DNA of 64,000 nt. Source: CAWGGS01 sp963822095 (GTDB taxonomy: Bacteria > Desulfobacterota > Desulfobulbia > Desulfobulbales > Desulfocapsaceae). Below are positions 26,454-34,636 of this stretch, one piece after another (position 1 is the first letter of the stretch; every line of letters begins with the position of its first letter). Under the pieces are notes generated by a model, which was not told the DNA's origin, searched no databases, and worked only from the letters and a program-made list of their open reading frames with translations. The DNA is taken from NCBI GenBank assembly GCA_963822095.1, contig CAWGGS010000086.1, positions 172,982 through 236,981 on the forward strand, written 5' to 3'. The position numbers and the translations under genes were made by a program.

Positions 26454-27233
26454 TCAGTGGCAAATGGACGATTCATGACTCACATGAAAATGTGCAAGAT
26501 TGCAACGATGGAGCAGATCATGATCCGCCAAAATCTCCGCAGGACTACCCGAAGCTGTGAGATGATGGTTTTCATCGAAAACCGAAATACCAGTGGCAAA
26601 TTTCTGGGCAAAGGCCAGATCGTGGGTCGCGGTAATAACCGTTTTATTTTCATTCCGTAATTGTAGAATAAAATCGACCAGCCAGGACTGACTGCGCGGA
26701 TCCAGGCCTATGGTCGGTTCATCCAATAACCAGACCTCGGGGTCGAGACTGAGCAAAGATGCCAAAGCAACACGTCTCTTCTCACCACCGGACAACCTGT
26801 GCGGAGCACGGTCCTGCAGTTTCTCAATCCGCAATGCCCTAAGGGCCGCATCAACACGCCGTTTCACCTCGTCATGGTCAAATCCCAGCTGCAAGGGGGC
26901 AAAGGAGATCTCATCCATTACCGAGGCACAAAACAACTGTACATCGGTATCCTGAAAGACCAGGCCGACACGGCGACGAAACTCATAATTATAGGAATCA
27001 TCGCGTAGACGAGCCTCGGTCAAAGGCTCGCCAAAGACTTTGATCTCCCCTTTGGTCGGAAAATAGAGCCCATCCATGAGTTTCAGAAGCGTGGATTTCC
27101 CGCTGCCGTTGGCCCCCAGAATAACCAGAGACTCCCCCTGGCAAACAGTAAGATCAACATCCTCCAACGCTGTCTGACTATCATCATAGGAATAGGAAAG
27201 GTCTCGAACTTCAAAAACAGGTGCTGACGCCAA
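26454..27233 (-). CDS. cbiO: Cobalt/nickel ECF transporter ATPase CbiO
   Basis: 259 residues of ABC ATPase: Walker A GANGSGKST, Q-loop VFQDTDVQLF, signature RLSGGEKRR, Walker B VWLLDEP, switch histidine ATHDLAF. The family-typical QDTDVQLFCASV points to metal-importing ECF systems. The start is a TTG (TTG GCG TCA) preceded by AAGGAGAAATAGTT. It is the last gene of the cbiM-cbiQ-cbiO set, 27 bp after cbiQ. Confidence 0.9.
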   Translation of the reverse strand: MASAPVFEVRDLSYSYDDSQTALEDVDLTVCQGESLVILGANGSGKSTLLKLMDGLYFPTKGEIKVFGEPLTEARLRDDSYNYEFRRRVGLVFQDTDVQLFCASVMDEISFAPLQLGFDHDEVKRRVDAALRALRIEKLQDRAPHRLSGGEKRRVALASLLSLDPEVWLLDEPTIGLDPRSQSWLVDFILQLRNENKTVITATHDLAFAQKFATGISVFDENHHLTASGSPAEILADHDLLHRCNLAHFHVSHESSICH

Positions 27234-27260
27234 AACTATTTCTCCTTGAAAAAACGGGAC

Positions 27261-28079
27261 TCAGCGTCCCAAATAAAAGACCGACACGCTTATAATAGCG
27301 AAAAAAACCGCCCAAATCCAATCCCGGCGTTGCATCTTAAAAGGCTTTAAAGTTACCACGGTTCCGCGGTATCCCCGAGAGACCATCGCCAAATAAACCT
27401 CACTGCTCATATTCAGAGATTTCCCTAGCAGAGTGGCACCAATTGTTGCCAGCATATGCCTCTCCTGTTTACCCGACATCTTTGCAATTACCCTGCTTTT
27501 TCGGGACAGAAACATATCATTGGTAATATGCAACAAAAGATAAATGTAGCGAAAGGTCATCCCCAGAACCAGGATAAACATATCTGGAACTTTAAGAACA
27601 CTCAACGCACCGAGTACCGTATTCCATGGCGTCGTAAGAATCAACAATAAAACCAGCGAAATAGATGTTGCAACCCGAGAGAGGAGGAAGAGTACGCTCC
27701 TTAGCCCAGGCTCGGTGATCACAAGGCCCAGCGGCAAATGGACAAGAGGTCTGCCTGGTATTAAAAACAAAGCAGGCAGAGCGATAATACCTGTAAAAAG
27801 GGGAACAGCCAGCCAAACGCGCCGGATAAAAAAATCCGCAGGCACGGCTGAGCTCAGAGCAAAGACCAGAATGAGGAAATAAACAGCAACAATAATCCAG
27901 AGATTATGGGCCATACTGACACCCACTAAGAGGACTAATGTGGTAATAATTTTCAGACGGGGATCCAGAGACTGAAAAAAACCGGGCTGTAAACTGATGG
28001 TCTCTGCAAAAAGGGACCGCTCCATGGCTTGGGTAATTCCACGAAGGGTCTTTTCAATAAAATGACTTTGTTTCGGCAT
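27261..28079 (-). CDS. cbiQ: Cobalt/nickel ECF transporter T-component CbiQ
   Basis: About 272 residues with five to six membrane helices and the coupling motifs of EcfT proteins in the cytosolic helices (RKSRVIAKMSGKQERHM and AMVSRGYRG). It connects CbiM to the ATPase. ATG 28079 was chosen because the N-terminal extension of the open frame runs back into the intercistronic terminator. The ribosome-binding site is weak. Confidence 0.88.
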   Translation of the reverse strand: MPKQSHFIEKTLRGITQAMERSLFAETISLQPGFFQSLDPRLKIITTLVLLVGVSMAHNLWIIVAVYFLILVFALSSAVPADFFIRRVWLAVPLFTGIIALPALFLIPGRPLVHLPLGLVITEPGLRSVLFLLSRVATSISLVLLLILTTPWNTVLGALSVLKVPDMFILVLGMTFRYIYLLLHITNDMFLSRKSRVIAKMSGKQERHMLATIGATLLGKSLNMSSEVYLAMVSRGYRGTVVTLKPFKMQRRDWIWAVFFAIISVSVFYLGR

Positions 28080-28126
28080 GAATCGCCTACGTAAAAAAAG
28101 GTTTTCGCATTCAGCTGAACAGTTAC

Positions 28127-28169
28127 AAAAAAAAAGTCGGTTTTCCAAGATAATTCCTGAAAAACCGAC
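28127..28169 (-). terminator. Intrinsic terminator between cbiM and cbiQ
   Basis: On the minus strand a perfect 9-bp stem GTCGGTTTT/AAAACCGAC is followed immediately by nine Ts. Its position inside the cbiMQO operon suggests partial read-through, giving more CbiM than CbiQ/CbiO. Confidence 0.75.
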
Positions 28170-28190
28170 CTGGAATGGATATCAAGACCG

Positions 28191-29306
28191 CTACATACTC
28201 TGCTGTTTTTCGGGAGAACCTCCAGACACGAGACGTGTCAGCAACCAGGCCAGTATTCCGACCAGAAATATACCCAATATTGCAGAAAAAATATAGCCGA
28301 GATTCATATTGCCGAGAAACGATATCTCATAATCGGCAAATGGCGCCCCCCAGAGTGTAGACAGTTTTTCAAGACCTGAAGGAACTGATTGCAGACCAAG
28401 CTTTGTCAACTCTTCCACACCCCACTCACCCCACGCCGTACCGGGCGCAAGGAGCCCCAGGGGAGAGGCTACTGCCAACACGGCCATACCAACCCAGAGC
28501 CAACGGAGCTTGCCCAAAAGACCCTCAGGTTCCGTCTCATTATCCAGCTCTTTCGACTGCAGAATACCAATCCTGGAACGTTGAAGATAGAAGACTATCA
28601 TGCCGGTCATGACACCTTCGACGACCGAGGCCACGAGCATATGCGGTATCAGCATCGCTGGTATAGCAACGGACAAAGGATAAGGTGCATAAAGAGGCGT
28701 TCCATCGGCCATGGCAAAAAAGAAGGGTTGTATACCGAATTCGACCGCTGTGAAAAAAGCAGCAACAGTGAGCCCCAGCCAACCACCTATTACGGCCCCG
28801 ATTACCCGACGTGGAGATTGGAGCGGAGTGTCTTTTGATACAACACGATACGTTGCAAAGGCCACATACGGGATCACCACCGCCATATTGAAGCAGTTGG
28901 CACCTATGGCCAGGACCCCGCCGTCACCAAAGAAAAATGCCTGGATGATCAAAGCGATGGAGATTGCAATTACAGCTACCTCCGGTCCCAGAACAATGGC
29001 TGCCAAGGCAGCGCCAACAGCATGTCCCGTGGTTCCACCTGGAAGAGGAATATTGAACATCATAATCACAAAGGAAAAGGCGGCCATCAACGAGATCAGC
29101 GGAACACTGCGAGCATTCATAGTCTGGCGAATCTTTTTCAAACCAAGTATCCAGAAAGGAAGAACCAGCATAAACATGATTAAGCTTGTGACAGGGCTAA
29201 GATACCCGTCCGGAATATGCATCGCCGAAGTAAACAACCAAACGAAGAGGGCGAAATAACAGATCCCGACCTTCTTCCATGGTATCTGAGACACTTGAGA
29301 AACCAT
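28191..29306 (-). CDS. cbiM: Cobalt/nickel ECF transporter substrate component CbiM with C-terminal PDGLE/CbiN-like domain
   Basis: About 371 residues. The hallmark metal-binding N-terminus appears after the first hydrophobic helix as MHIPDGYLSP, with the histidine expected to bind the metal; GHAVGA and further helices follow. A C-terminal extension (about 270-371) with one or two helices corresponds to the CbiN/NikN-like domain often fused to CbiM. The precursor has a leading hydrophobic segment (about 11-26) that would be cleaved. ATG 29306 follows AAAGGAGATTGTG. Nickel or cobalt cannot be told apart from sequence. Confidence 0.88.
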   Translation of the reverse strand: MVSQVSQIPWKKVGICYFALFVWLFTSAMHIPDGYLSPVTSLIMFMLVLPFWILGLKKIRQTMNARSVPLISLMAAFSFVIMMFNIPLPGGTTGHAVGAALAAIVLGPEVAVIAISIALIIQAFFFGDGGVLAIGANCFNMAVVIPYVAFATYRVVSKDTPLQSPRRVIGAVIGGWLGLTVAAFFTAVEFGIQPFFFAMADGTPLYAPYPLSVAIPAMLIPHMLVASVVEGVMTGMIVFYLQRSRIGILQSKELDNETEPEGLLGKLRWLWVGMAVLAVASPLGLLAPGTAWGEWGVEELTKLGLQSVPSGLEKLSTLWGAPFADYEISFLGNMNLGYIFSAILGIFLVGILAWLLTRLVSGGSPEKQQSM

Positions 29307-29434
29307 CACAATCTCCTTTAGAGGTACAATAATCACTCTCGAACAGGACCTAAACAACCCGATCGCATCCTATATTACGATATTTTTAATCGTGTTCAAA
29401 TTATGCCATTACCGCAGTCTTGTCAACAAGATTG

Positions 29435-29461
29435 TGTGTTATGTTTTAGAAATATGTGTTA
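29435..29461 (-). promoter_or_regulatory. Direct repeat upstream of cbiM
   Basis: TGTGTTA occurs twice, at 29435 and 29455, exactly 20 bp apart (two helical turns); read toward cbiM this is TAACACA twice. It lies about 130 bp before the start codon. GTGTTA-like half sites are associated with NikR in some deltaproteobacteria, but here they are direct, not inverted, so the assignment is weak. Confidence 0.35.
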
Positions 29462-29620
29462 CTCGGTGAGGAAAAAGAGATATTGATCAAACAATCTTCA
29501 CCCAGGCAACCGATTCATACGAATGCCTACGTCATAAGTATATGGCTGAAATTAATTATATAAAAACGAAAAAACAGCAAGAAGGCGAGAAATCCATTGC
29601 CCCGGATGGCCTTTCTAAAA

Positions 29621-29664
29621 TCTGCTTACCCTGAAACTCAGTCTATCGGAATGGAAGGAAGCAA
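29621..29664. repeat. 3'-end palindromic element P, half copy D
   Basis: TTACCCTGAAACTCAGTCTA and TCGGAATGGAAGG match the right-end half of element P (compare 50263-50317). It lies 29 bp beyond the stop of the response regulator at 29693. Apart from this and the direct repeat, the gap 29307-29692 shows nothing else. Confidence 0.55.
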
Positions 29665-29692
29665 TACAAAGAGTAACCGATAGATTTCGGAG

Positions 29693-30289
29693 TTAATCTT
29701 TGTCTTCGAGTTGATCGATTTTTTCACAATCAGGACAGCGAATGTACATAAAACACGGCTCTGAACGTTTATCAATAGCTGTGCCCAAGGCTATCCATGA
29801 GTCATCACTACCTTGGATCTTATGGCAATTCACACAGACGGGCTGCGCACCTTGCAGTGCCTCCATCTGATCAAGAACGGTACGGAGTTCCTCGACCGAT
29901 TCCGCCAGGGCGATCTGAATATGCACCAGCCGTTCCGCCACTCTGACCCTCGCTCTTAGTTCATTATCATCAAAAGGCTTGGTCATATAGTCATCCGCCC
30001 CCATGTCAAAACCGCGCAGAATATCATTTCGGCTGTCACGAGCAGTGAGCAGGATCACATAAATAGGTGTCTCCTTGTCCAGTTCTTTGACTTTACGACA
30101 CACCTCCACTCCATCCAGACCTGGCATTTCCCAATCGAGAATCGCAATCTGGGGTGCATCTGCCTCCTGCAAAACATCCCAGGCCTCATTGCCGTTCTCG
30201 ACACACGTTACTCGATACCCCCATTTCTCAAGACTCACCTGCACCATTAGACGCGTTATATAATCATCTTCTGCAATCAGAATTTTCAT
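29693..30289 (-). CDS. Response regulator with C-terminal cysteine motif
   Basis: 198 residues. The receiver domain (1-120) has EDD, phospho-acceptor D in AILDWEMPG, T in LLTARD and K in MTKPFDD. A coiled helix (about 125-150) leads to a short domain with CVNCHK and CPDCEKI, plus C in EPCFMY. CVNCH fits CXXCH, but no signal peptide is present, so a zinc knuckle is more likely than a c-type heme. Output is unknown. It lies near the sigma-54 activator/hybrid kinase pair and may share their pathway. Confidence 0.82.
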   Translation of the reverse strand: MKILIAEDDYITRLMVQVSLEKWGYRVTCVENGNEAWDVLQEADAPQIAILDWEMPGLDGVEVCRKVKELDKETPIYVILLTARDSRNDILRGFDMGADDYMTKPFDDNELRARVRVAERLVHIQIALAESVEELRTVLDQMEALQGAQPVCVNCHKIQGSDDSWIALGTAIDKRSEPCFMYIRCPDCEKIDQLEDKD

Positions 30290-30418
30290 TACTGTTTCCT
30301 CTTTTCCTCATCTATTTACGGTCACAACAGGGTGCCCGAATATATCTCTAAGTCTTAATTCAACAGGCACAGTCAAACAGACGTCCATACCCAGCGGATG
30401 GTAAAAATTTCTTATCTT

Positions 30419-31789
30419 CTACGAAAACACCACATCGTATTTATTTAAGAGTTGATACAGTCTCGTCCTGGAAAGCCCCGAGATCCTGCAAGCCTTTGTA
30501 ACATTACCTTTAGCTACCAGTTTCAACTTCTCTATATAGCTTTTTTCATGGAGGTTTTTATATTCTCTCCATGTAGGCAGCCCGGCAAAACCCGGCTCCC
30601 GATTCTCCTCAAACCCAGCTCGAGCCCGTTGGACCCTGAATTTTTCCGGGAGATGAATCGCAAAGCAGGTCGGCCCCAGAAAGGCACTGGTAAAAACCTG
30701 TTCGATGGTCTGCGAAAGCTCTCTCACATTTCCCGGCCAGTCATAAGCAACAAGGGCCTCAATAAAATCAGGTGCCACACCTTTAGTTTCCACTCCGTAC
30801 CGTTCACACAGTCTTGCAATAAAGTAGGTTACCAGCTCTCGCATATCCTCAATACGTTCCCGTAACGGCGGAAGATTGATGGAAAAGGCCTGTAACCTGA
30901 ATAAAAGGTCATCCCTGAATTCTCCTTTTTGCACACATTCACCAAGATCTCTATTGGTTGCTGCAACTAACCTGAAATCACTGAATTCATGTTTTGAAGA
31001 GCCAACCGGTCTATATTCATGCTCCTGGAGGAGCCGCAGAAAGGTTTTCTGAATCCCTAAAGGCATTTCCCCTACCTCATCCAAAAAGAGCGTCCCTCCA
31101 TGGGCATGTTTGATAAGACCATCCTGTTGTTTTTCAGCACTGGTAAAGGCACCCTTAACATGCCCGAACAAAATACTTTCGATCAAAGTTTCCGGTAAAG
31201 CAGCGCAGTCGACAACCACAAAATTCTTTTCCGCTCTGGCACTATTTTCATGAATGGCTTTGGCAAAGAGTTCTTTTCCGGTTCCGGTGGCACCAGTCAC
31301 CAGCACACTGACATCGCACCCAGCCGCTCTGGCGACCTGATCCAGACATTTGTTCAAGGCCCGGCTGCTCCCGACAATTTTATCTCTTTTTAGAGATACA
31401 GGGATCTCCACCACCTTCAATTTTTCCTGCCTGTATTGGAGAGCCCGGGTGAGATGCAATGGAAGCTCTCTGAAAACGTAGGGTTTTTCTATATAGCTCC
31501 AGGCCCCGCTCACTATTGCCTTTTCCGCCCCGTCGGCCTCACCTTGTCCTGTGATTATTATCACCTCTGGCATGGATTGAGCCTCTTTAAACAACGGCAA
31601 ATATTCCAACCCGTTACCATCCGGAAGTTTCACATCAAGAAATATGACGTCATAGTCGGTCTCAGTGATTTTATGCAAACCTTCACTCAAAGTATTTGCC
31701 ATTTCAGCCTGCTCTCCGGTGGCTGCTATCCTCTCAACCAACATCTTTGCCAAGGCTTTGTCATCATCGATTATGAGTATTTCAGCCAT
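30419..31789 (-). CDS. NtrC-family sigma-54-dependent response regulator
   Basis: 456 residues: receiver (1-120, phospho-acceptor in VIFLDVKLPDG), AAA+ domain with Walker A GATGTGKE at about 166, the sigma-54 contact loop GAFTSA at about 216 (a variant of GAFTGA), Walker B LFLDEVGEMP, and a C-terminal Fis-type helix-turn-helix (KGNVTKACRISGLSRTRLYQ). It should activate RpoN promoters when phosphorylated. The start overlaps the kinase gene by eight bases. Its targets are not obvious; the pspA-type promoter at 47965 is one candidate. Confidence 0.9.
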   Translation of the reverse strand: MAEILIIDDDKALAKMLVERIAATGEQAEMANTLSEGLHKITETDYDVIFLDVKLPDGNGLEYLPLFKEAQSMPEVIIITGQGEADGAEKAIVSGAWSYIEKPYVFRELPLHLTRALQYRQEKLKVVEIPVSLKRDKIVGSSRALNKCLDQVARAAGCDVSVLVTGATGTGKELFAKAIHENSARAEKNFVVVDCAALPETLIESILFGHVKGAFTSAEKQQDGLIKHAHGGTLFLDEVGEMPLGIQKTFLRLLQEHEYRPVGSSKHEFSDFRLVAATNRDLGECVQKGEFRDDLLFRLQAFSINLPPLRERIEDMRELVTYFIARLCERYGVETKGVAPDFIEALVAYDWPGNVRELSQTIEQVFTSAFLGPTCFAIHLPEKFRVQRARAGFEENREPGFAGLPTWREYKNLHEKSYIEKLKLVAKGNVTKACRISGLSRTRLYQLLNKYDVVFS

Positions 31790-34070
31790 CTCCCAACACC
31801 GTCCTTACAACCTGCGATAATTTTTCCTTTTTTACGGGTTTAAGAAGGAATTCCCTGACTCCGAGACGCATCGCCCTCTCCCTGTCTATTGTCTCGTTAA
31901 ATCCTGTTGTCATAATCACCGGCAATTCCGGCCTAAGAGACAGGACTTCACGGGTCAGTTCAGCTCCGGTCATTTTGGGCATGGTCATATCAGTCAATAC
32001 AAGATCGAAGTCATTCGGATTTTTGCGAAACTTCGCAACAGCTTCGAGGCTATCGGTAAAAACCGTTGGACTGTATCCAAGTTTCCGTAACATTCGCTCA
32101 AACAGCTGGGCAATGGTATCCTCATCATCCACGATTAAAATCCGTCCGGTCCCAGTATGCTCAAGTTCATCGGCATCCGGTACGGTATCCATGGAAACTT
32201 GTTGGACAGGGAAATAGATGTGAAAAGAAGTGCCTTCCCCAACCCTGCTGTCTACCTCTATCTCCCCTTCGTGGGCTTTCACAATCCCATGAACAACGGC
32301 AAGACCAAGGCCTGTCCCATGGTCTTTAAGCTTGGTCGTAAAAAAAGGCTCGAAGATACGATCCTGAAGTTCAACCGTCATTCCGCAGCCGGTATCAATC
32401 ACCTCCAGCTCAACATATTCTCCAGGCCCTTTCAACAGACCGGCGATTTTATAATCTCCTTGGGCAACCTGAATCTCTTTCAGGTTCACCCAAATCGTTC
32501 CATAGCTACCGCCTATGGCCTGTTTTGCATTAGTGCAAAGATTCATCAAGACCTGGTAAATCTGACTTGCATTCCCCAGAATTGGGCGACAATCCTCCTG
32601 AATCGAATGCTTGAGCTCGATGGTCATCGGCAATGAGGGGCGAAGAAGCTTGAGAAATTCTTTCATCATATATTGGACTTTCACCAATTTGAATTGCTCT
32701 TTTGTATCCTTCCGGCTGAAAGTCAATATCTGCTTGACGAGATCTACAGCCCGGTCACCTGCCATTAGAATCTGGTCAATATCCCCCCACGTCGGATCGG
32801 TCTCTTCCACTCTCCCCTTTGCCATTTGTCCATAGCCGATCATAACAGACAAAATGTTATTGAAATCATGTGCAATTCCACCTGCAAGCGTCCCCACAGC
32901 CTCCATTTTCATGGCATGCCGCAGCTGTCGCTCCAAAGATTTTTCTTTAGTGATATCACGCTTTACAGCCACAAAATTTTGTATCTCACCCTCACTCCCA
33001 TATACAGGTGAAATCGTAGCATCTTCCCAGAAGATGTCTCCATCTTTTTTTCTGTTGATCAGCCGGCCTTTCCATACTCTGCCGCTCTTCAAAGTGCGCC
33101 ACATTTCGGTATAAAATTCGTCGTCATGTTCGCCACTTTTCAACATCCGTGGGTTCTGACCAACGGCTTCACTTCGGGTATAGCCTGTCTTGTCGGTAAA
33201 TGCCGGATTCACATACTGGATATTTCCTTTACTATCTGTAATCTGGACAACCTCGGATAACTGCTCAATGGCCGCCATCAGTCGATGTTTTTCTGCTTCA
33301 TCCTTCAGCTTCTGGGTTACGTCTCGAGCCGTGTAGACCAGATACTTGAGTTTACCGTCGTCTTTAAAGATGGGAGATGAAGTAACCTCAAACGTCCTCT
33401 TCAATATATCATTATAGACAAGGCCAGTGCAAACGTTGACCTCCATTCCCGGAGTCCAGGTGGGACATCCTTTGCAAGGTCCGGATTTTCGATGAAAAAC
33501 ATCAAAGCATTTTTTCCCACAGAGTTCGCCATATTTAAAACCACGCATCTCATGTGCGGCCTTATTTGCCCGAATAACATTTCGTTCAGAATCCATTATT
33601 ATTACAAGATCCTGAATGGCATCCACCGTTCTTTCCCATTCATCCTTAGCCGATTCGACCAGTTTGTCGGTTTCTTTTCTTTCTATAGATTCGGACACAT
33701 CGTTCAAGGAAAGGATAATACGACCAAGCCTGCCGCCATTTTCAATCTCCGGTTGAATATCCATCTTTATCCAAACCATGGAGTCAGACACATCATTTTT
33801 GATACCGATGATCCTGCCAAGGCTCGGTCTGCCTTGGGTAAGGACCTCTGCCATCGGCAAATCTTCCCAAACCATGGGAGTTCCATCTCTTCGATAATAC
33901 TTCAATTTAAGGTCAGAAAATTTCTGCCCGACCATATCCTGACGAGAGAACCCCAACAGGAGTGCAGCTGCATCGTTACAGGAGCAAATACCTGAATCTG
34001 CCTGACAGACGATAATTGGTGAACTTACTTTTTCTATAAATTCAGATAGATTTTCAGAACTCATCTTCAT
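31782..34070 (-). CDS. Hybrid PAS sensor histidine kinase
   Basis: 762 residues, no membrane helix: three PAS domains (about 8-125, 140-260, 265-385; the second carries CGKKCFDVFHRKSGPCKGC, a Cys pattern frequent in anaerobe PAS domains), HisKA with phospho-acceptor in GGIAHDFNN at about 400, HATPase_c (NLCTNAKQAI, DTGCGM, HGTGLGLAVV), and a C-terminal receiver with D in LVLTDMTMPK. The kinase gene is translationally coupled to the sigma-54 activator downstream. A cytosolic redox or ligand signal is likely. Confidence 0.9.
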   Translation of the reverse strand: MKMSSENLSEFIEKVSSPIIVCQADSGICSCNDAAALLLGFSRQDMVGQKFSDLKLKYYRRDGTPMVWEDLPMAEVLTQGRPSLGRIIGIKNDVSDSMVWIKMDIQPEIENGGRLGRIILSLNDVSESIERKETDKLVESAKDEWERTVDAIQDLVIIMDSERNVIRANKAAHEMRGFKYGELCGKKCFDVFHRKSGPCKGCPTWTPGMEVNVCTGLVYNDILKRTFEVTSSPIFKDDGKLKYLVYTARDVTQKLKDEAEKHRLMAAIEQLSEVVQITDSKGNIQYVNPAFTDKTGYTRSEAVGQNPRMLKSGEHDDEFYTEMWRTLKSGRVWKGRLINRKKDGDIFWEDATISPVYGSEGEIQNFVAVKRDITKEKSLERQLRHAMKMEAVGTLAGGIAHDFNNILSVMIGYGQMAKGRVEETDPTWGDIDQILMAGDRAVDLVKQILTFSRKDTKEQFKLVKVQYMMKEFLKLLRPSLPMTIELKHSIQEDCRPILGNASQIYQVLMNLCTNAKQAIGGSYGTIWVNLKEIQVAQGDYKIAGLLKGPGEYVELEVIDTGCGMTVELQDRIFEPFFTTKLKDHGTGLGLAVVHGIVKAHEGEIEVDSRVGEGTSFHIYFPVQQVSMDTVPDADELEHTGTGRILIVDDEDTIAQLFERMLRKLGYSPTVFTDSLEAVAKFRKNPNDFDLVLTDMTMPKMTGAELTREVLSLRPELPVIMTTGFNETIDRERAMRLGVREFLLKPVKKEKLSQVVRTVLGDG

Positions 34071-34237
34071 CTTACAAAAACATTATTATATCCAGTAGAT
34101 GCTTCATCAATTGGCGGTTGCCCTTGAAACAGAACCATCTGCATTATATAGCCGATATCCGCAACTATACAAGGAAATGAGACAAAATAATCTCCCTTCC
34201 CGCCTCTCCATCGAGAGGTAAGATCTGTTTACTGGGC

Positions 34238-34271
34238 CCTGTCCCGGGATCGGTAATATTCCCGGGGCAGG
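34238..34271. other. Hairpin in the trp upstream region
   Basis: CCTGTCCCGGGA/TCCCGGGGCAGG forms a near-perfect stem about 150 bp before the trp leader ORF. It has no U-run in either direction long enough to call a terminator. It could end upstream transcription or be part of an operator. The rest of 34071-34421 shows nothing recognisable. Confidence 0.4.
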
Positions 34272-34421
34272 ATCAGAATCCCGTCGACGGTGCCTCTGGT
34301 GCCTCCTCCTGAAGGTACACCCTGGAAATGACCTTAGGAAAAAACCTTGACACGTTTTCTGAAATCAATCATTGATTGTTCAAATTATAGGCCGAACATC
34401 TACAAACTTTCAAACAAAATT

Positions 34422-34514
34422 ATGCAGACACTAAACTCCCTATCCCGACAGACCCTCAGCACTAACTGGCGCAGCCTGTGGAACTGGTCCGGTATCGTAT
34501 CCGGGAGTTGGTAG
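34422..34514 (+). CDS. trpL: trp leader peptide
   Basis: A 30-codon ORF, ATG 34422 to TAG 34514, ending NWRSLWNWSGIVSGSW. It has four tryptophan codons, three of them in a seven-codon stretch and one directly before the stop. It is followed by pairing segments and a strong terminator, then by a gene for a TrpE-TrpG fusion. This is the classical arrangement for ribosome-mediated attenuation: stalling at Trp codons when charged tRNA-Trp is scarce allows read-through. I see no strong ribosome-binding site except a weak A-rich stretch. Confidence 0.85.
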   Translation: MQTLNSLSRQTLSTNWRSLWNWSGIVSGSW

Positions 34515-34533
34515 TCCTACAGGCTCATCGTTT

Positions 34534-34578
34534 AAAAAACCCTGCAGACCCCCCACTCCGGGTCTGCAGGGTTTTTTT
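34534..34578 (+). terminator. trp attenuator terminator
   Basis: A perfect 12-bp stem CCCTGCAGACCC/GGGTCTGCAGGG (34540-34551 with 34560-34571) with an 8-nt loop and seven Ts. Upstream, AGCCTGT/ACAGGCT (about 34473-34479 with 34517-34523) forms an alternative stem spanning the Trp codons, as needed for a 1:2 versus 2:3 switch. It lies 58 bp before the enzyme gene. Confidence 0.88.
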
Positions 34579-34636
34579 GGTCCATATAATTCCCCCTGGA
34601 GCCCCGGAAAACAGCAAATTCCAAGGAGGATTTACA

